This document shows positions 34,140 to 43,884 of a stretch of 64,000 bases of DNA, piece after piece (position 1 is the stretch's first letter; every line of letters starts with the position of its first letter). The translations under genes were made by a program, and so were the position numbers. The stretch covers positions 1 through 64,000 of the forward strand of contig NZ_JANTOO010000004.1 in the NCBI RefSeq assembly GCF_024753545.1, read 5' to 3'. The notes under the pieces were generated by a model. That model did no database searches. It saw nothing but the letters and a program-made list of their open reading frames with translations, and had not been told where the DNA came from. Origin of the DNA: Lysinibacillus pinottii. GTDB taxonomy: Bacteria; Bacillota; Bacilli; Bacillales_A; Planococcaceae.

Positions 34140-36164
34140 ATGAGTCATATGCATAAATCATTTACGATTGATGAACATTATTTAAATTCACTTCCTTTTC
34201 CTGCAATAATTCTAAATCAAGATGGACAAGCCACTATCTGGGGAAAGAGCGCTGAACATCTGATTGGTTTATCAACTAACGATATTACAGGAAATACTAC
34301 TCCATCTATACACGAAAATCTACTACGTCAGCTTCCAGTAGAAACTTTTCAAGCTATCCTACAAAACGAGGACAGCACGTTTATAGAGAAAATTCAAATT
34401 CACACCGCTTCAAAAACAGAAATGTCGACAGCACTACTTGCTAAACCTTATACAGAACAAGGAGAACGTTTGATTCTCATGGTTTTTATGCCGCCAGAAT
34501 TAATGACTAATGCTGTCTCTCATTGCAGTACATTTGTAGACCTTAAACAAGGATTGGATGCTACATTTATGACTGTAACACTCGATCATGATGGTTTTAT
34601 CTTAGAATGTAATAATGAGTTTCTAAAAACAAGTCAATGGACACCCAAGCGTGTTATCGGCAAAACTTTTTGGCAGCTGTTCCCAGATAATGATACTAGT
34701 GAAAAAGTGACAAATACTATCTGGCGTAATTTAAACAATGGTCACACATGGCAAGGTGAAGTTGAAAAAATCACAAAAGCGGGGCAATCCTATTGGGTAT
34801 TACTAACGGCTATCCCAACTTTTAATCTAGAAACAGGTGAACAGCAATTTTTCTTAATTGAAAAGGATATTACTAAATCAAAAACTATCCAACACCAGCT
34901 TGAGAAAATAGCTTATATCGATACAGAAACTGGGCTCATGAATGCCCACCGACTTGAAAAGGTCATTAGCAATATGATTGAGGATGACAGACACTTTTCA
35001 TTTGTCTATTTAAGTATTGATAAATTTTATACTTTAAAAGAACTGCACGACCAACAAATCGATCAAAGCTTAATTATTGAATTTACAAATCGTATAAAGA
35101 TGTATTTCCAGGATAGCACGATGGCTCGTATCAATGAAAATGATTTTGTGGTTATCACTCCTTTAAGTGAATGGTTTATTCAAGGCTTTTTATCATACTT
35201 ACAACAGCACCCTATTTATAGTGGTAATATCGCAGTACCCATCTCTATTAGTGGTGGTATCACAAGATATCCAGAGGATCAAACAACATTTTCGCAGCTT
35301 ATGAAAGCGTCTATTGCTACTATTTCTACTGTGCGTGAAGCTGGTGGAGATAAAATTGTGTCACTATCAACAGCGACACATAAAGCTTTAAATCGTAAAG
35401 CATTAATTGAAAAACGATTATTACAAGCACTCGATCAAAAAAATCTAAAGGTTCTTTACCAGCCACAAATCGATGTTTATTCTGGGAAAATTACAGCTGT
35501 TGAGGCACTTGTACGTTGGGAAGATGAAGTGATTGGCGTGGTTTCACCAGATGAATTAATTCCTATCGCAGAAGAGACAGGACTAATTAATAATATCGGT
35601 TCCTTTATGCTAGAGAGAGCTTGTGAGCAGGCGTTAATTTGGAAAAAAGCTGGCCATGAATTAAAAGTATCCATCAACTCTTCTGTACGTGAGTTCCGTG
35701 ATAAAAATATGGCTAAGTCCATTCTTGAAATGATAGCTAAAACAGGATGTCCAGCCAACCTTCTGCAAATTGAAATCACTGAAAAATTTGCTTTAGAGGC
35801 AGAAGCTGCAACATCTATTGCTCAGCAAATGCGCAAACTAGAAAACGAAGGCATATCTTTCATTTTAGATGATTTCGGTACGGGCTATGGATCATTTAGG
35901 TATATGCAAATTTTACCAATAGATACAGTGAAAATCGATCAAACATTTACGAATTCTCTGCTAAAATCCGAAAAGAGCCAAAAGCTTATGAACGGTATGG
36001 TACAGCTTGGTAAATCTATGGAACTTAAAGTTGTAGCTGAAGGTGTAGAAACAGCTGAACAGGCTGATTTATTAATTACTTATGGTTGTGATGCTATTCA
36101 AGGCTACTATATTAGTAAGCCTGTAACACCGGATGAAATCGAAGCATTGCTTATAAAAAAATGA
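34140..36164 (+). CDS. PAS-PAS-GGDEF-EAL protein: degenerate cyclase, probable c-di-GMP phosphodiesterase
   Basis: A 674-aa soluble signalling protein. PAS 1 (about 10-110) starts YLNSLPFPAIILNQDGQATI; PAS 2 (about 145-255) contains VIGKTFWQLFPDND. The GGDEF domain (about 265-415) has ARINENDFVVITPL where an active enzyme has R-x-GGDEF, so cyclase activity is lost. The EAL domain (about 425-670) keeps VEALVRW, EITEKF, ILDDFGTGYGSF, DTVKIDQTF and VVAEGVET, so it should hydrolyse c-di-GMP. The degenerate GGDEF may bind GTP as a regulator. The start MSHMHKSFTI follows CAAGGAG; an upstream in-frame ATG overlaps the promoter. No membrane helix. Confidence 0.9.
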   Translation: MSHMHKSFTIDEHYLNSLPFPAIILNQDGQATIWGKSAEHLIGLSTNDITGNTTPSIHENLLRQLPVETFQAILQNEDSTFIEKIQIHTASKTEMSTALLAKPYTEQGERLILMVFMPPELMTNAVSHCSTFVDLKQGLDATFMTVTLDHDGFILECNNEFLKTSQWTPKRVIGKTFWQLFPDNDTSEKVTNTIWRNLNNGHTWQGEVEKITKAGQSYWVLLTAIPTFNLETGEQQFFLIEKDITKSKTIQHQLEKIAYIDTETGLMNAHRLEKVISNMIEDDRHFSFVYLSIDKFYTLKELHDQQIDQSLIIEFTNRIKMYFQDSTMARINENDFVVITPLSEWFIQGFLSYLQQHPIYSGNIAVPISISGGITRYPEDQTTFSQLMKASIATISTVREAGGDKIVSLSTATHKALNRKALIEKRLLQALDQKNLKVLYQPQIDVYSGKITAVEALVRWEDEVIGVVSPDELIPIAEETGLINNIGSFMLERACEQALIWKKAGHELKVSINSSVREFRDKNMAKSILEMIAKTGCPANLLQIEITEKFALEAEAATSIAQQMRKLENEGISFILDDFGTGYGSFRYMQILPIDTVKIDQTFTNSLLKSEKSQKLMNGMVQLGKSMELKVVAEGVETAEQADLLITYGCDAIQGYYISKPVTPDEIEALLIKK

Positions 36165-36175
36165 TATTATAAAAA

Positions 36176-36209
36176 GGAGGTTGCGTATCATAGCATATAC
36201 GCAGCCTCC
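36176..36209. terminator. Terminator between the EAL gene and the ThrE-type operon
   Basis: GGAGGTTGCGTAT and ATACGCAGCCTCC pair with one bulge. AT-rich ends on both sides allow use from either convergent unit. Confidence 0.8.
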
Positions 36210-36217
36210 TATTATTT

Positions 36218-36694
36218 TTACCTTTTATAGACCTTTTGGAATTTCACTTTACTTGAACGGACCGAACGGAAAATGAGTTGAATAATTACTTCTGCAAAGA
36301 CCAGCCCAATCACAATAGCCCCTGTTATTAAAAATGCCTTTAAACCATACTGTAAGCCTTGTAAATAATCATCCTCTACAACATTTCTCATGGCATTATA
36401 AGCCATGCCTCCTGGCACTAACGGAATAATTCCACCAACAATAAAAATAATCATCGGTATTTTAAAGCGCCGCGCATATAGATGAGCCACGATGGCAATG
36501 ACGAATGAACCAAAGAAAGAGGCTTTAACAACATCCATTCCTTGCTCCGTTAAAATATAATAAATAATCCAGCCAATTACCCCAACGAGACCGCAATGAA
36601 GTAGCGTCTTCCTAGGTACATTAAAAATGATGGCAATTCCAGCCGTAGCAAAAAAACTAACAACTAATTGTATGATAATGTCCATTATGTGCAT
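36218..36694 (-). CDS. ThrE-type exporter, small subunit (YjjB/DUF3815-like)
   Basis: A 158-aa integral membrane protein with four to five helices. It corresponds to the C-terminal half of the threonine/serine exporter ThrE and to E. coli YjjB. IIFIVGGIIPLVPGGMAYNA is the conserved 'PLVPG' segment, followed by MRNVVEDDYLQGLQ. The ATG is eight bases after GGAGG; the upstream gene ends 12 bases before. It must work with the next protein to form a complete exporter, probably of small amino or organic acids. Confidence 0.88.
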   Translation of the reverse strand: MHIMDIIIQLVVSFFATAGIAIIFNVPRKTLLHCGLVGVIGWIIYYILTEQGMDVVKASFFGSFVIAIVAHLYARRFKIPMIIFIVGGIIPLVPGGMAYNAMRNVVEDDYLQGLQYGLKAFLITGAIVIGLVFAEVIIQLIFRSVRSSKVKFQKVYKR

Positions 36695-36706
36695 GCTAGT
36701 GGCCTC

Positions 36707-37459
36707 CTAAAATCCTAGGGTGACGGCAATAGCTGCCCCTATGGCAAAGGCAGTTAAAAAGGCTTCTGCTCCTTTTGCCATCCCTGACATAAAATGACCT
36801 GCCATTAAATCACGAACTGCATTCGTAATCAAAATTCCTGGTACGAGCGGCATAACAGAACTAATTATAATTTTATCTAGCTCGGTCCCGTAACCATACT
36901 TTACCGCAAAGAAGGCAACAAAGCCGAGAACGAGTGATGCTGTAAATTCAGAGAAAAATTTAACTTTAGTTAAATGATTCATTATTACAAGCACTAGGAA
37001 GCCTAACCCTCCTGCTACAACAGCGATAGGAAAATCGGACCACCCTCCCTTAAACATAATAAGGAAACAACCACTTGCAAAAGCGGCGGCAATAACTTGT
37101 AAATAGGTTGGTAAAAAATAATTTGTTTTTTGTATCGACTTTAGCTCGTCATAAGCTTCTTCTAATGTTATCATGTGAGATGTGAGTCTCCGAGATACTG
37201 AATTTACCAAGGCTATTTTTTGTAAATCTGTAACCCTACTGGAAATTGATGAAATTCTCGTTGGCTGTGTCTTGCCTAACGAAAAAATGATTCCAGTCGG
37301 TGTGGCATAACATTGAGCATTTGGCATATTTTGAGAATGTGCCATCCTCAGCATCGTATCCTCCACACGGTATGTTTCTGCACCACTTTCAATCATAATA
37401 CGCCCTGCAAGCAACAAACAGTCAATCGTAAGTTCATTATCCGCTTCTTGTAAGACCAT
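36707..37459 (-). CDS. ThrE-type exporter, large subunit (YjjP/DUF1212-like)
   Basis: A 250-aa protein: a soluble N-terminal part of about 115 residues (LLAGRIMIESGAETYRVEDT, GIIFSLGKTQPTRISSISSR) followed by five membrane helices. IISSVMPLVPGILITNAVRD is the conserved 'PLVPG' segment, mirrored in the small subunit. This is the YjjP half of the split ThrE exporter. AAGGAGG is 12 bases from the ATG. First gene of the two-gene operon. Confidence 0.88.
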   Translation of the reverse strand: MVLQEADNELTIDCLLLAGRIMIESGAETYRVEDTMLRMAHSQNMPNAQCYATPTGIIFSLGKTQPTRISSISSRVTDLQKIALVNSVSRRLTSHMITLEEAYDELKSIQKTNYFLPTYLQVIAAAFASGCFLIMFKGGWSDFPIAVVAGGLGFLVLVIMNHLTKVKFFSEFTASLVLGFVAFFAVKYGYGTELDKIIISSVMPLVPGILITNAVRDLMAGHFMSGMAKGAEAFLTAFAIGAAIAVTLGF

Positions 37460-37785
37460 TACAGCTATCTGCCTCCTTCAAAAGGTTCCTTGCCAATAGT
37501 ATCGAACTGCCATTAAAAACACAACTGAAAATTTCAGCAAAAAATTTGGCTTTTTTTAAAATTTAATTTTACTTATTGATCTTCGGTTGTTCTATTTTGG
37601 TAAGGGTTCTATATCCACTAATACAGTAGTATAACCACGTTCATCATACTACTTCAAGAAGGAAAAATGGCTAGCGTTAATTTCTATAAATTCACAATAA
37701 AAGTTTATAGATTTGTATAACTTTTTTCATGATTGGCACGTCTGATTGTATAGAAAATAAAAATGAGGGGAGCGTATCCAACACC
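37460..37785. other. Divergent intergenic region with a short dyad
   Basis: About 325 bases between the divergent ThrE-type operon and the deacetylase gene. The only structure seen is AGTAGTAT (37625-37632) facing ATACTACT (37646-37653) across 13 bases, a possible operator. Codons in frame upstream of the deacetylase start (from 37729) have no ribosome site. Confidence 0.4.
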
Positions 37786-39192
37786 ATGCAGGAACGCAGA
37801 AAAAAACGCGGCCCAATAATAGATTTTTTATTACTTGGCCTCATTGTAGCTTTAACAACTATTATACTTGTTATTATCCTATCAAAGGATGAATTTAAGT
37901 TTCAAAAAATTAGTGCTTCAAAAGAAAGCAACACAGAATCGGTTAATAGTAATATATCAACGGAAAGTTCTGCGTTTCCAGGGATACGAATTGTAACAGA
38001 CGTTTCTAATGATAAACGTACACCTTTTGCCATTCATTACCCACAAACAGATAACGAAGTTTTTAATGATGCCGTATTACAATACATAACGGATTCAAAA
38101 GAAAACTATCTAGCCTCTATGAAAAAAGATAAAGAAGTTATGGGTGAATTAAATATTAGTCTTGAAACATTTCCATATCGAGAGCATTACTATTCATTTG
38201 TGCTAACAAAAATGCTTTACGTAGGTGGAGCTAACCATGAGGTCACAACGAAAACATTCTTCATTAATAATGAAACTGGCGAGCAAATTACTATTCAAAC
38301 ATTATTACAAAATGACGAGAATAATTTATCTACGTTAGCCGCAAGTGTGCGAAAAGATTTACAGAAGAACCTTCAAATAAAGGATGAGCTTTTAAAAGAT
38401 GAACTATTAAAAGCAACTGAGCCAAAATGGTCTAATTTCACTCGCTTTGCAATTGCAGACGATGCGTTACAATTCTATTTCGATGAATACGAGATTGCTA
38501 GCGGATCGGCAGGTGCCCCAATAGTGAAACTACCCCTCTCGCTCATTAACCCATTGTTAGCCTCTGAGTTTCAAATTGCTATGGAAAATGTAAAACCAAC
38601 TAATCCACCACCGACTGGTGATCCAAATAAAAAAAGAATTGCGCTGACTTTTGATGATGGTCCACACCCAAAGGTGACGGAGCAAATATTAAACATTCTC
38701 GATAAATATCACGCAAAAGCAACCTTCTTTATGCTTGGTAGTCGTGTACAATATTATCCTGATATTGCAAGAGATGTACTTGCACGTGGCCATGAAATAG
38801 GAAATCATTCATGGAACCACCCAGTACTAACGAAGCTTACGCAAGAACAAGTGATGAAAGAATATAATACGACTACCGCTGAAATAGAGAAGGCCATTAA
38901 TCACGGTGCCACGGTTTTCAGACCGCCGTATGGAGCGACTAATGACACAATTGACGCTGAGATTCCTGTTCCCGTCGTGCTTTGGACAATTGATACATTA
39001 GACTGGAAGCATCGTAATGCACAACAATTATTGCCAAATGTAAAAAATAATTTACACAACAATGCAATAGTACTAATGCATGATATCCATCAATCTACTG
39101 CAGATGGGCTTGATGCTGTCCTTGCCTATTTACAAGGTCAAGGCTATGAATTTGTAACGGTTTCTGAGATTTTGCCCTATCGTCAAAAGTAA
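37786..39192 (+). CDS. PdaC-like polysaccharide deacetylase, membrane anchored
   Basis: A 468-aa cell-surface enzyme. After a basic start (MQERRKKRGP) one helix (IIDFLLLGLIVALTTIILVI) anchors it with the rest outside. Residues 55-260 are a DUF3298-like domain. The C-terminal NodB domain has the catalytic set: RIALTFDDGPHPKVTEQI, HEIGNHSWNHPVLT, VFRPPYGATND, VVLWTIDTLDWK and IVLMHDIHQST. Size and order match B. subtilis PdaC (467 aa), which deacetylates N-acetylmuramic acid in peptidoglycan and gives lysozyme tolerance. GAGGGGAG is 13 bases before the ATG, a little far; an ATG 19 codons upstream is the alternative. Confidence 0.88.
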   Translation: MQERRKKRGPIIDFLLLGLIVALTTIILVIILSKDEFKFQKISASKESNTESVNSNISTESSAFPGIRIVTDVSNDKRTPFAIHYPQTDNEVFNDAVLQYITDSKENYLASMKKDKEVMGELNISLETFPYREHYYSFVLTKMLYVGGANHEVTTKTFFINNETGEQITIQTLLQNDENNLSTLAASVRKDLQKNLQIKDELLKDELLKATEPKWSNFTRFAIADDALQFYFDEYEIASGSAGAPIVKLPLSLINPLLASEFQIAMENVKPTNPPPTGDPNKKRIALTFDDGPHPKVTEQILNILDKYHAKATFFMLGSRVQYYPDIARDVLARGHEIGNHSWNHPVLTKLTQEQVMKEYNTTTAEIEKAINHGATVFRPPYGATNDTIDAEIPVPVVLWTIDTLDWKHRNAQQLLPNVKNNLHNNAIVLMHDIHQSTADGLDAVLAYLQGQGYEFVTVSEILPYRQK

Positions 39193-39211
39193 AAAACTAT
39201 ATGCATTTTAA

Positions 39212-39254
39212 AGAAAGTCCAATGAATTCAAGTTGAATTCATTGGACTTTTTCT
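39212..39254. terminator. Terminator between the deacetylase and beta-propeller genes
   Basis: AAAGTCCAATGAATTCAA pairs with its full complement immediately downstream, followed by T5 on the plus strand. It lies between two convergent stop codons. Confidence 0.88.
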
Positions 39255-39255
39255 G

Positions 39256-41346
39256 TTATTTAAGGATTAATGTATCCAGAGGTTTAAAGTCTTTTAACTG
39301 ATAGCTTTTCACTTCATTGCGCGCTACTGTATAAAGAGCGTCCTCTATATAAACAACTCTTTGTACAACCTGCTCCCAATTTTCATATGGCTCACCGTTT
39401 GTAGCACTCATAATATTTCCTTTTAGAACAATTCCTTTATTTGCTGTAATTTCATAAATTTGAGCACCCTGACCCTTATAAAGAATATTATCCCCTTTAC
39501 CCGCTTCGTATTGGACAACTGGGAAGCCAAAGTAGTTGTATTCCTTATTTCGGAATAGCGCTTTTGGATTATATTGAACTTCAGAATAGGAACCCTTTCC
39601 GCCAATTTTCACGGTAGATTGTTCTTTCGGGTTTTTGAAGTCTGATACGTCAAACAATGACATTTTCATATTAGTTGTCACCGTAAAATTACGCTTCGTA
39701 AACGAATCATAGCGTTGCTCTGTATCATAGCCAATACCAATTAAATGTGTGTCATCTAATGGATGCAAGTAATTACTAAAGCCTGGAATCTTTAACTCTC
39801 CAAGGATTGCTGGTTTTTTCGGATTTGCTACATCAATGACAAACAATGGATCGACTTCCTTAAATGTCACCACATATGCCTTATTACCCATAAATCGAGC
39901 AGAATAAATTTTCTCCCCAGGTGCCATATCTTTCACTGTACCTAGTGTTTTTAACTGTTCATCCAAAATAAAGAGGTGGTTATAGGAGGTGCTTTTCTCA
40001 TCCCATATATTTCCTTCTGTCGTAAAGATTCGTAAATTGCCCTTATACTCATCCATTGAATATTGATTTAATACAGTCCCCTTTACTTCAGTACTACCAG
40101 TGAAATTCAATGTTGTTCCATCTACATTCCATTTAAAAATTTGCGTGTCAGCTGCTCTTGGCATCCATATCATATCCATCGCGCGTTTTTCTAATGGAAT
40201 AGCGTTATTCCCGTCATAAATGGGCGTCGTTAAATATAGCGCATTCTCTGACATATAAAGTCCACTACTGCCGCCCAAGTATCCTTTTGTATTAGCCGTT
40301 GTTGTAGCACCATTTTTTAAATCAACAGCTGTTATTAAACTATAGGTACCATCCATTGTATTAGGCAAAATTGATATTTTTTCTAAAGGTAAGCTTTTGA
40401 ACACTTCTCCCGTCAAACTATCATATGTTTTTGGTTTTAGATCTGCTTTTTGCTCTTGTTGTAATACCCAATAGTTTGGATACATATTACCAATTAAATA
40501 GAGTGTGTCCTTGGTAATGCGGATATCCCGTAAATATCCTTCTTGCCCCACATCGCGTATATGTCTTGGGTTGTTTGGATTGGAAATATCATAAAATGAA
40601 GCTGTGACCATTCCTGTGCCTGCTTTTTCAATATATTGGTCCCCTATCGCTATTAATAAATTATCATATAGCGCAAGCTTTGAAATATATTGCGACTCCT
40701 TCAGCTTAATATTTGCAGCCTGTTTCAAATGCTGGGGGTCTTTAGCGTTAACAACTGTAATGCTTTGGTCTTTTGCAGTAAAAATAAAGCCATCTTTTAC
40801 AACAACAATATCGCCCTCTTCTACACCTTCCACTTGATTATTAGTAGTAGACTCGTTACTGGTTGTTGCTTTGTCTTCGCTTTTAGCACTTGACATCTCC
40901 TCTTCTGCAATTCCACCTCTTGGGGCCTTTAGCAAGTTATTGAAATATTGTTCTAATTCTTTTTCTGATTGAACGGCAGTTAACGTCTCAATAATTGTAA
41001 ATGGAATAACCTGTGCAGTTACATTCAGTCCTCCCTGTGCAAAGGCTTCTTTTTTTACATGTAATTGATAACTGCCTGGTACAAGTCCCTTTACAACTAA
41101 TGTTTTTTGATCCTCTAACAATGCAATCGTTGCAGGGACTTTTTTCCCTTTTTCTGTCGTTACATACACATTGTCAGTAAGTTTATTCTTCTTTAAGCTT
41201 ACAGAAAATGATGCTTGCCAACTTTGGGTAGCCATCCCCACACTAGCAGCCTTAGCAGTTACCTCTGTATTTACTGCCCATGTGAAAATACCAGGCACAA
41301 TCGCTATAACAGCTATCAAAATGAATGCCAGCCATTTATTTTTCAT
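39256..41346 (-). CDS. Secreted beta-propeller protein (PF09826 type)
   Basis: A 696-aa exported protein. The N-terminus MKNKWLAFILIAVIAIVPGI is a signal peptide or anchor. Residues 40-115 form an Ig-like domain (SFSVSLKKNKLTDNVYVTTE, GLVPGSYQLHVKKEAF) of the kind seen in surface-layer proteins. After an S/T/E-rich linker with EGVEEGDIVVVKDGFIFTAK the rest is a propeller of about seven blades with repeated 'V-D-x-x-N-P-x-x-P' elements (VIDVANPKKPAILGELKI, LFDVSDFKNPKEQS). The family is known as secreted propeller proteins of unknown role. GAAGGAGAGG precedes the ATG. Single gene. Confidence 0.85.
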   Translation of the reverse strand: MKNKWLAFILIAVIAIVPGIFTWAVNTEVTAKAASVGMATQSWQASFSVSLKKNKLTDNVYVTTEKGKKVPATIALLEDQKTLVVKGLVPGSYQLHVKKEAFAQGGLNVTAQVIPFTIIETLTAVQSEKELEQYFNNLLKAPRGGIAEEEMSSAKSEDKATTSNESTTNNQVEGVEEGDIVVVKDGFIFTAKDQSITVVNAKDPQHLKQAANIKLKESQYISKLALYDNLLIAIGDQYIEKAGTGMVTASFYDISNPNNPRHIRDVGQEGYLRDIRITKDTLYLIGNMYPNYWVLQQEQKADLKPKTYDSLTGEVFKSLPLEKISILPNTMDGTYSLITAVDLKNGATTTANTKGYLGGSSGLYMSENALYLTTPIYDGNNAIPLEKRAMDMIWMPRAADTQIFKWNVDGTTLNFTGSTEVKGTVLNQYSMDEYKGNLRIFTTEGNIWDEKSTSYNHLFILDEQLKTLGTVKDMAPGEKIYSARFMGNKAYVVTFKEVDPLFVIDVANPKKPAILGELKIPGFSNYLHPLDDTHLIGIGYDTEQRYDSFTKRNFTVTTNMKMSLFDVSDFKNPKEQSTVKIGGKGSYSEVQYNPKALFRNKEYNYFGFPVVQYEAGKGDNILYKGQGAQIYEITANKGIVLKGNIMSATNGEPYENWEQVVQRVVYIEDALYTVARNEVKSYQLKDFKPLDTLILK

Positions 41347-41450
41347 TATTTTACCTCTCCTTCATATACTTGTTTATCCATTAGACTAGGAAAAAGACGG
41401 AAAGTTACATTGTTCTGAAATTTTTTTAAAGATGGATTACACCCTACACT

Positions 41451-41486
41451 AAAAAAACGAAAGGGAATAATTTCCCCCTCGTTTAT
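41451..41486 (-). terminator. Terminator overlapping the end of the acyl-CoA dehydrogenase gene
   Basis: On the minus strand AAACGAGGGGGAAA pairs with the CCCTTTCGTTT that follows a short loop, then T-run. The stem's first bases include the stop codon at 41483-41485. Confidence 0.8.
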
Positions 41487-42676
41487 TCTTCAAACGGCCA
41501 TTTTGGTAGCATTTTGGCTAATTGCTTATCTTGGCGTCTGCCTAATACATAATCTGCTTGCATAATGGTATGAATTTCTCGCGTACCTTCATAAATAACA
41601 GGTGCTTTCGAATTCCGCAAATAGCGCGCAACTGGATATTCATCTGAATAGCCATATGCACCATGAATTTGTACCGCATCATCAGCAGCCTTATTGGCAA
41701 AATCACACGCCTGCCATTTCGCTAAGGATGTTTCTCTAGTATTACGAACACCTTTATTCTTCAATTCACCCACACGATAGACCAATAAACGGCTCATCTG
41801 GTAACCGGCATCCATATTAGCTAGCATTTGTCCAACAAGCTGATGCTCTCCTATAGGCTTACCGAAGGTCTCTCGTTCATGACAATATTTAACACTTGCC
41901 TCTAAACACGCTTGGATTAAGCCTACAGCTCCTGCAGCTACGGTGAAACGTCCATTGTCTAGGGCAGACATGGCTATTTTAAAGCCTTCTCCCTCTTCAC
42001 CGAGTCGATTTTCTGCTGGTACACGTAAATCTTCAAAGAAAAGCTCACCTGTATTGCCAGCACGAATCCCATACTTCCCTTTAATGGCCTTTGATGTAAA
42101 GCCTGCCATTGAACGTTCTACAATGAATGCGCTAATACCATGATGTTTCTTCGACTTATCTGTATAAGCAAAAACGATAAAGTGATCCGCTATATCACAT
42201 AAAGAAATCCATGTTTTTTGTCCATTAATGACATAATGGTCTCCATCACGGACAGCTGTAGTCGACATAGCTGCTACATCAGATCCAGCACCCGGTTCAG
42301 TAAGACCAAATGCACCGATTCTTACTCCTTTTGCCTGTGGAACAAGATAGCGCTGCTTTTGGTCTTCAGTACCCCATTGCATTAATGTCATGCTATTTAG
42401 GCCAATGTGAACGGATACCGCCGTTCGGAATGCTGTATCTCCCCGCTCCAGCTCCTCGCACACAATAGCAAGGGAGTTATAATCCATTCCACTTCCGCCA
42501 TACTGCTCTGGCACACAAACCCCCATTAGCCCAAGCTCCGCAAGCCTCGACCAAATTTTAGCATCAAAGCCACCTTCGGCATCCCACTTTGCTATACAGG
42601 GTATAATTTCTTCATCAACAAACTGCCTTACCGTTTTTCGTAGCATTTCATGCTCAGTGGACATGTCAAAATTCAT
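41483..42676 (-). CDS. Acyl-CoA dehydrogenase, probably glutaryl-CoA-type in lysine breakdown
   Basis: A 397-aa FAD enzyme. LMGVCVPEQYGGSGMDYNSL, FGLTEPGAGSDVAAMSTTAV and GQKTWISLCDIADHF are the standard FAD-binding motifs; GAYGYSDEYPVARYLRNSKA and VIYEGTREIHTIMQADYVLG carry the catalytic glutamate in YEGT. Length and motifs fit butyryl-, isovaleryl- or glutaryl-CoA dehydrogenases; which one cannot be read directly. Position as last gene after a lysine 6-dehydrogenase-like gene favours glutaryl-CoA. Start set at MNFDMSTEHEM with AGGTG seven bases upstream; a GTG three codons earlier abuts the previous stop. Confidence 0.82.
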   Translation of the reverse strand: MNFDMSTEHEMLRKTVRQFVDEEIIPCIAKWDAEGGFDAKIWSRLAELGLMGVCVPEQYGGSGMDYNSLAIVCEELERGDTAFRTAVSVHIGLNSMTLMQWGTEDQKQRYLVPQAKGVRIGAFGLTEPGAGSDVAAMSTTAVRDGDHYVINGQKTWISLCDIADHFIVFAYTDKSKKHHGISAFIVERSMAGFTSKAIKGKYGIRAGNTGELFFEDLRVPAENRLGEEGEGFKIAMSALDNGRFTVAAGAVGLIQACLEASVKYCHERETFGKPIGEHQLVGQMLANMDAGYQMSRLLVYRVGELKNKGVRNTRETSLAKWQACDFANKAADDAVQIHGAYGYSDEYPVARYLRNSKAPVIYEGTREIHTIMQADYVLGRRQDKQLAKMLPKWPFEE

Positions 42677-42685
42677 GTTCAGCAC

Positions 42686-43858
42686 CTACCATTTCACAAT
42701 CATAGCAGACTTATGAGACGTCTCTTTTATTACTACACCACGTTTGGCCATTTCTTCAATATACGTATCACCAGGCACTACAGATTCAGGTGGGAATACA
42801 CCGTGCTCTTTAATAACACCCGCACCTATCATCTGAGCTACAACCGAAATAGTATTAGCTGTAGCACGAGCCATCGCTGTTTCATTGATGGTCATATCCT
42901 TACGTACAACCATTTCATATTCATATGTCACTTGCTGTTGCGCTTTTTCACCTGCCACAATGACACGTAATAGAACCGCATCTGGTTTGGTTCCCAGCTC
43001 CAGTTTCTTTTTAAGAGCCTCACGCACTACAGAACGAACAGGCACCTCTTGGTTATCAACCTCTACCTTATTCGCTGAATCAAGGAAGCCTAAATCTGCT
43101 AATAGCTTAAACTTCTCAGCATGCCCCTTATAACGAATTGTTTTATACTCCAATGTGCGGACATTTGGGAATGTTTTATATAATGTGGAGATGCCTCCAG
43201 ATGTATAAAATGCCTCAAGCACACCAAAATCATCAAAATAAATAGGTTCAACACCTGAAAGGGAAGGGACTTCTTGTAATTTGCCCTTTTGAATCGTTTT
43301 TGAAGGCTCAGTATAATGATCAAAAACACCATCTAAAGAAAATACACGTGTATAATAGAGCGGAGGCTTTGGTTCAGTTGGAATGCCCCCCACAAATAGT
43401 TTGATAGACTCAACATCATCTAATTTAGAGGCACCATAGCCCGCTAGAATATTGATCATACCTGGAGCAACACCTAAGTCAGGGATAATTGTGACCCCTT
43501 TTGCTTTTGCTTGCTCATGAAGATCTAATATATTTTCGGTAACACCACCTATATGGCCACCTAAATCTACAGAGTGTACACCCGCTTCAATGGCTGCTCT
43601 TGCAACACGCTCATTGAAGGAATAAAATAATGCATTAATCACAACATCACCTTTAGAGATGACCTTCATTAACGAATCATCTTGCTCTGCATGAAGCTCT
43701 ACAACTTCGACTCTATCAGTATTTAAAGTATCCACAAAATCCTGTGCCACTTTTACATCGATATCACCTAAAAATACATGTTCGACTTTATCATTCTTTA
43801 TTAAATCACGAGCTACCTCTTTACCCATTAAACCTGCACCTAATACAACAACTTTCAT
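42686..43858 (-). CDS. Lysine 6-dehydrogenase-like enzyme (saccharopine dehydrogenase family)
   Basis: A 390-aa NAD(P)-dependent oxidoreductase. MKVVVLGAGLMGKEVARDL is the Rossmann loop, VINALFYSFNERVARAAIEA, GVHSVDLGGHIGG and IPDLGVAPGMINILAGYGAS are strongly conserved blocks, and LEAFYTSGGISTLYKTFPN follows. Length and these blocks match, from memory, the L-lysine 6-dehydrogenase of Geobacillus (EC 1.4.1.18), which oxidises lysine to allysine and ammonia; saccharopine or carboxynorspermidine dehydrogenases are alternatives. Start at MKVVVLG, ten bases after AAAGGGG; an upstream ATG is inside the ribosome site. Middle gene of three; the aldehyde dehydrogenase before it fits oxidation of allysine to 2-aminoadipate. 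Confidence 0.75.
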   Translation of the reverse strand: MKVVVLGAGLMGKEVARDLIKNDKVEHVFLGDIDVKVAQDFVDTLNTDRVEVVELHAEQDDSLMKVISKGDVVINALFYSFNERVARAAIEAGVHSVDLGGHIGGVTENILDLHEQAKAKGVTIIPDLGVAPGMINILAGYGASKLDDVESIKLFVGGIPTEPKPPLYYTRVFSLDGVFDHYTEPSKTIQKGKLQEVPSLSGVEPIYFDDFGVLEAFYTSGGISTLYKTFPNVRTLEYKTIRYKGHAEKFKLLADLGFLDSANKVEVDNQEVPVRSVVREALKKKLELGTKPDAVLLRVIVAGEKAQQQVTYEYEMVVRKDMTINETAMARATANTISVVAQMIGAGVIKEHGVFPPESVVPGDTYIEEMAKRGVVIKETSHKSAMIVKW

Positions 43859-43884
43859 CAAGAACATCCCCTTTCGTTGATCTG

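Noticed and set aside
42650..42970. 106-aa plus-strand frame across the junction of the acyl-CoA and lysine dehydrogenase genes
   Set aside because: Antisense shadow rich in His, Tyr and Cys runs; no start signal.
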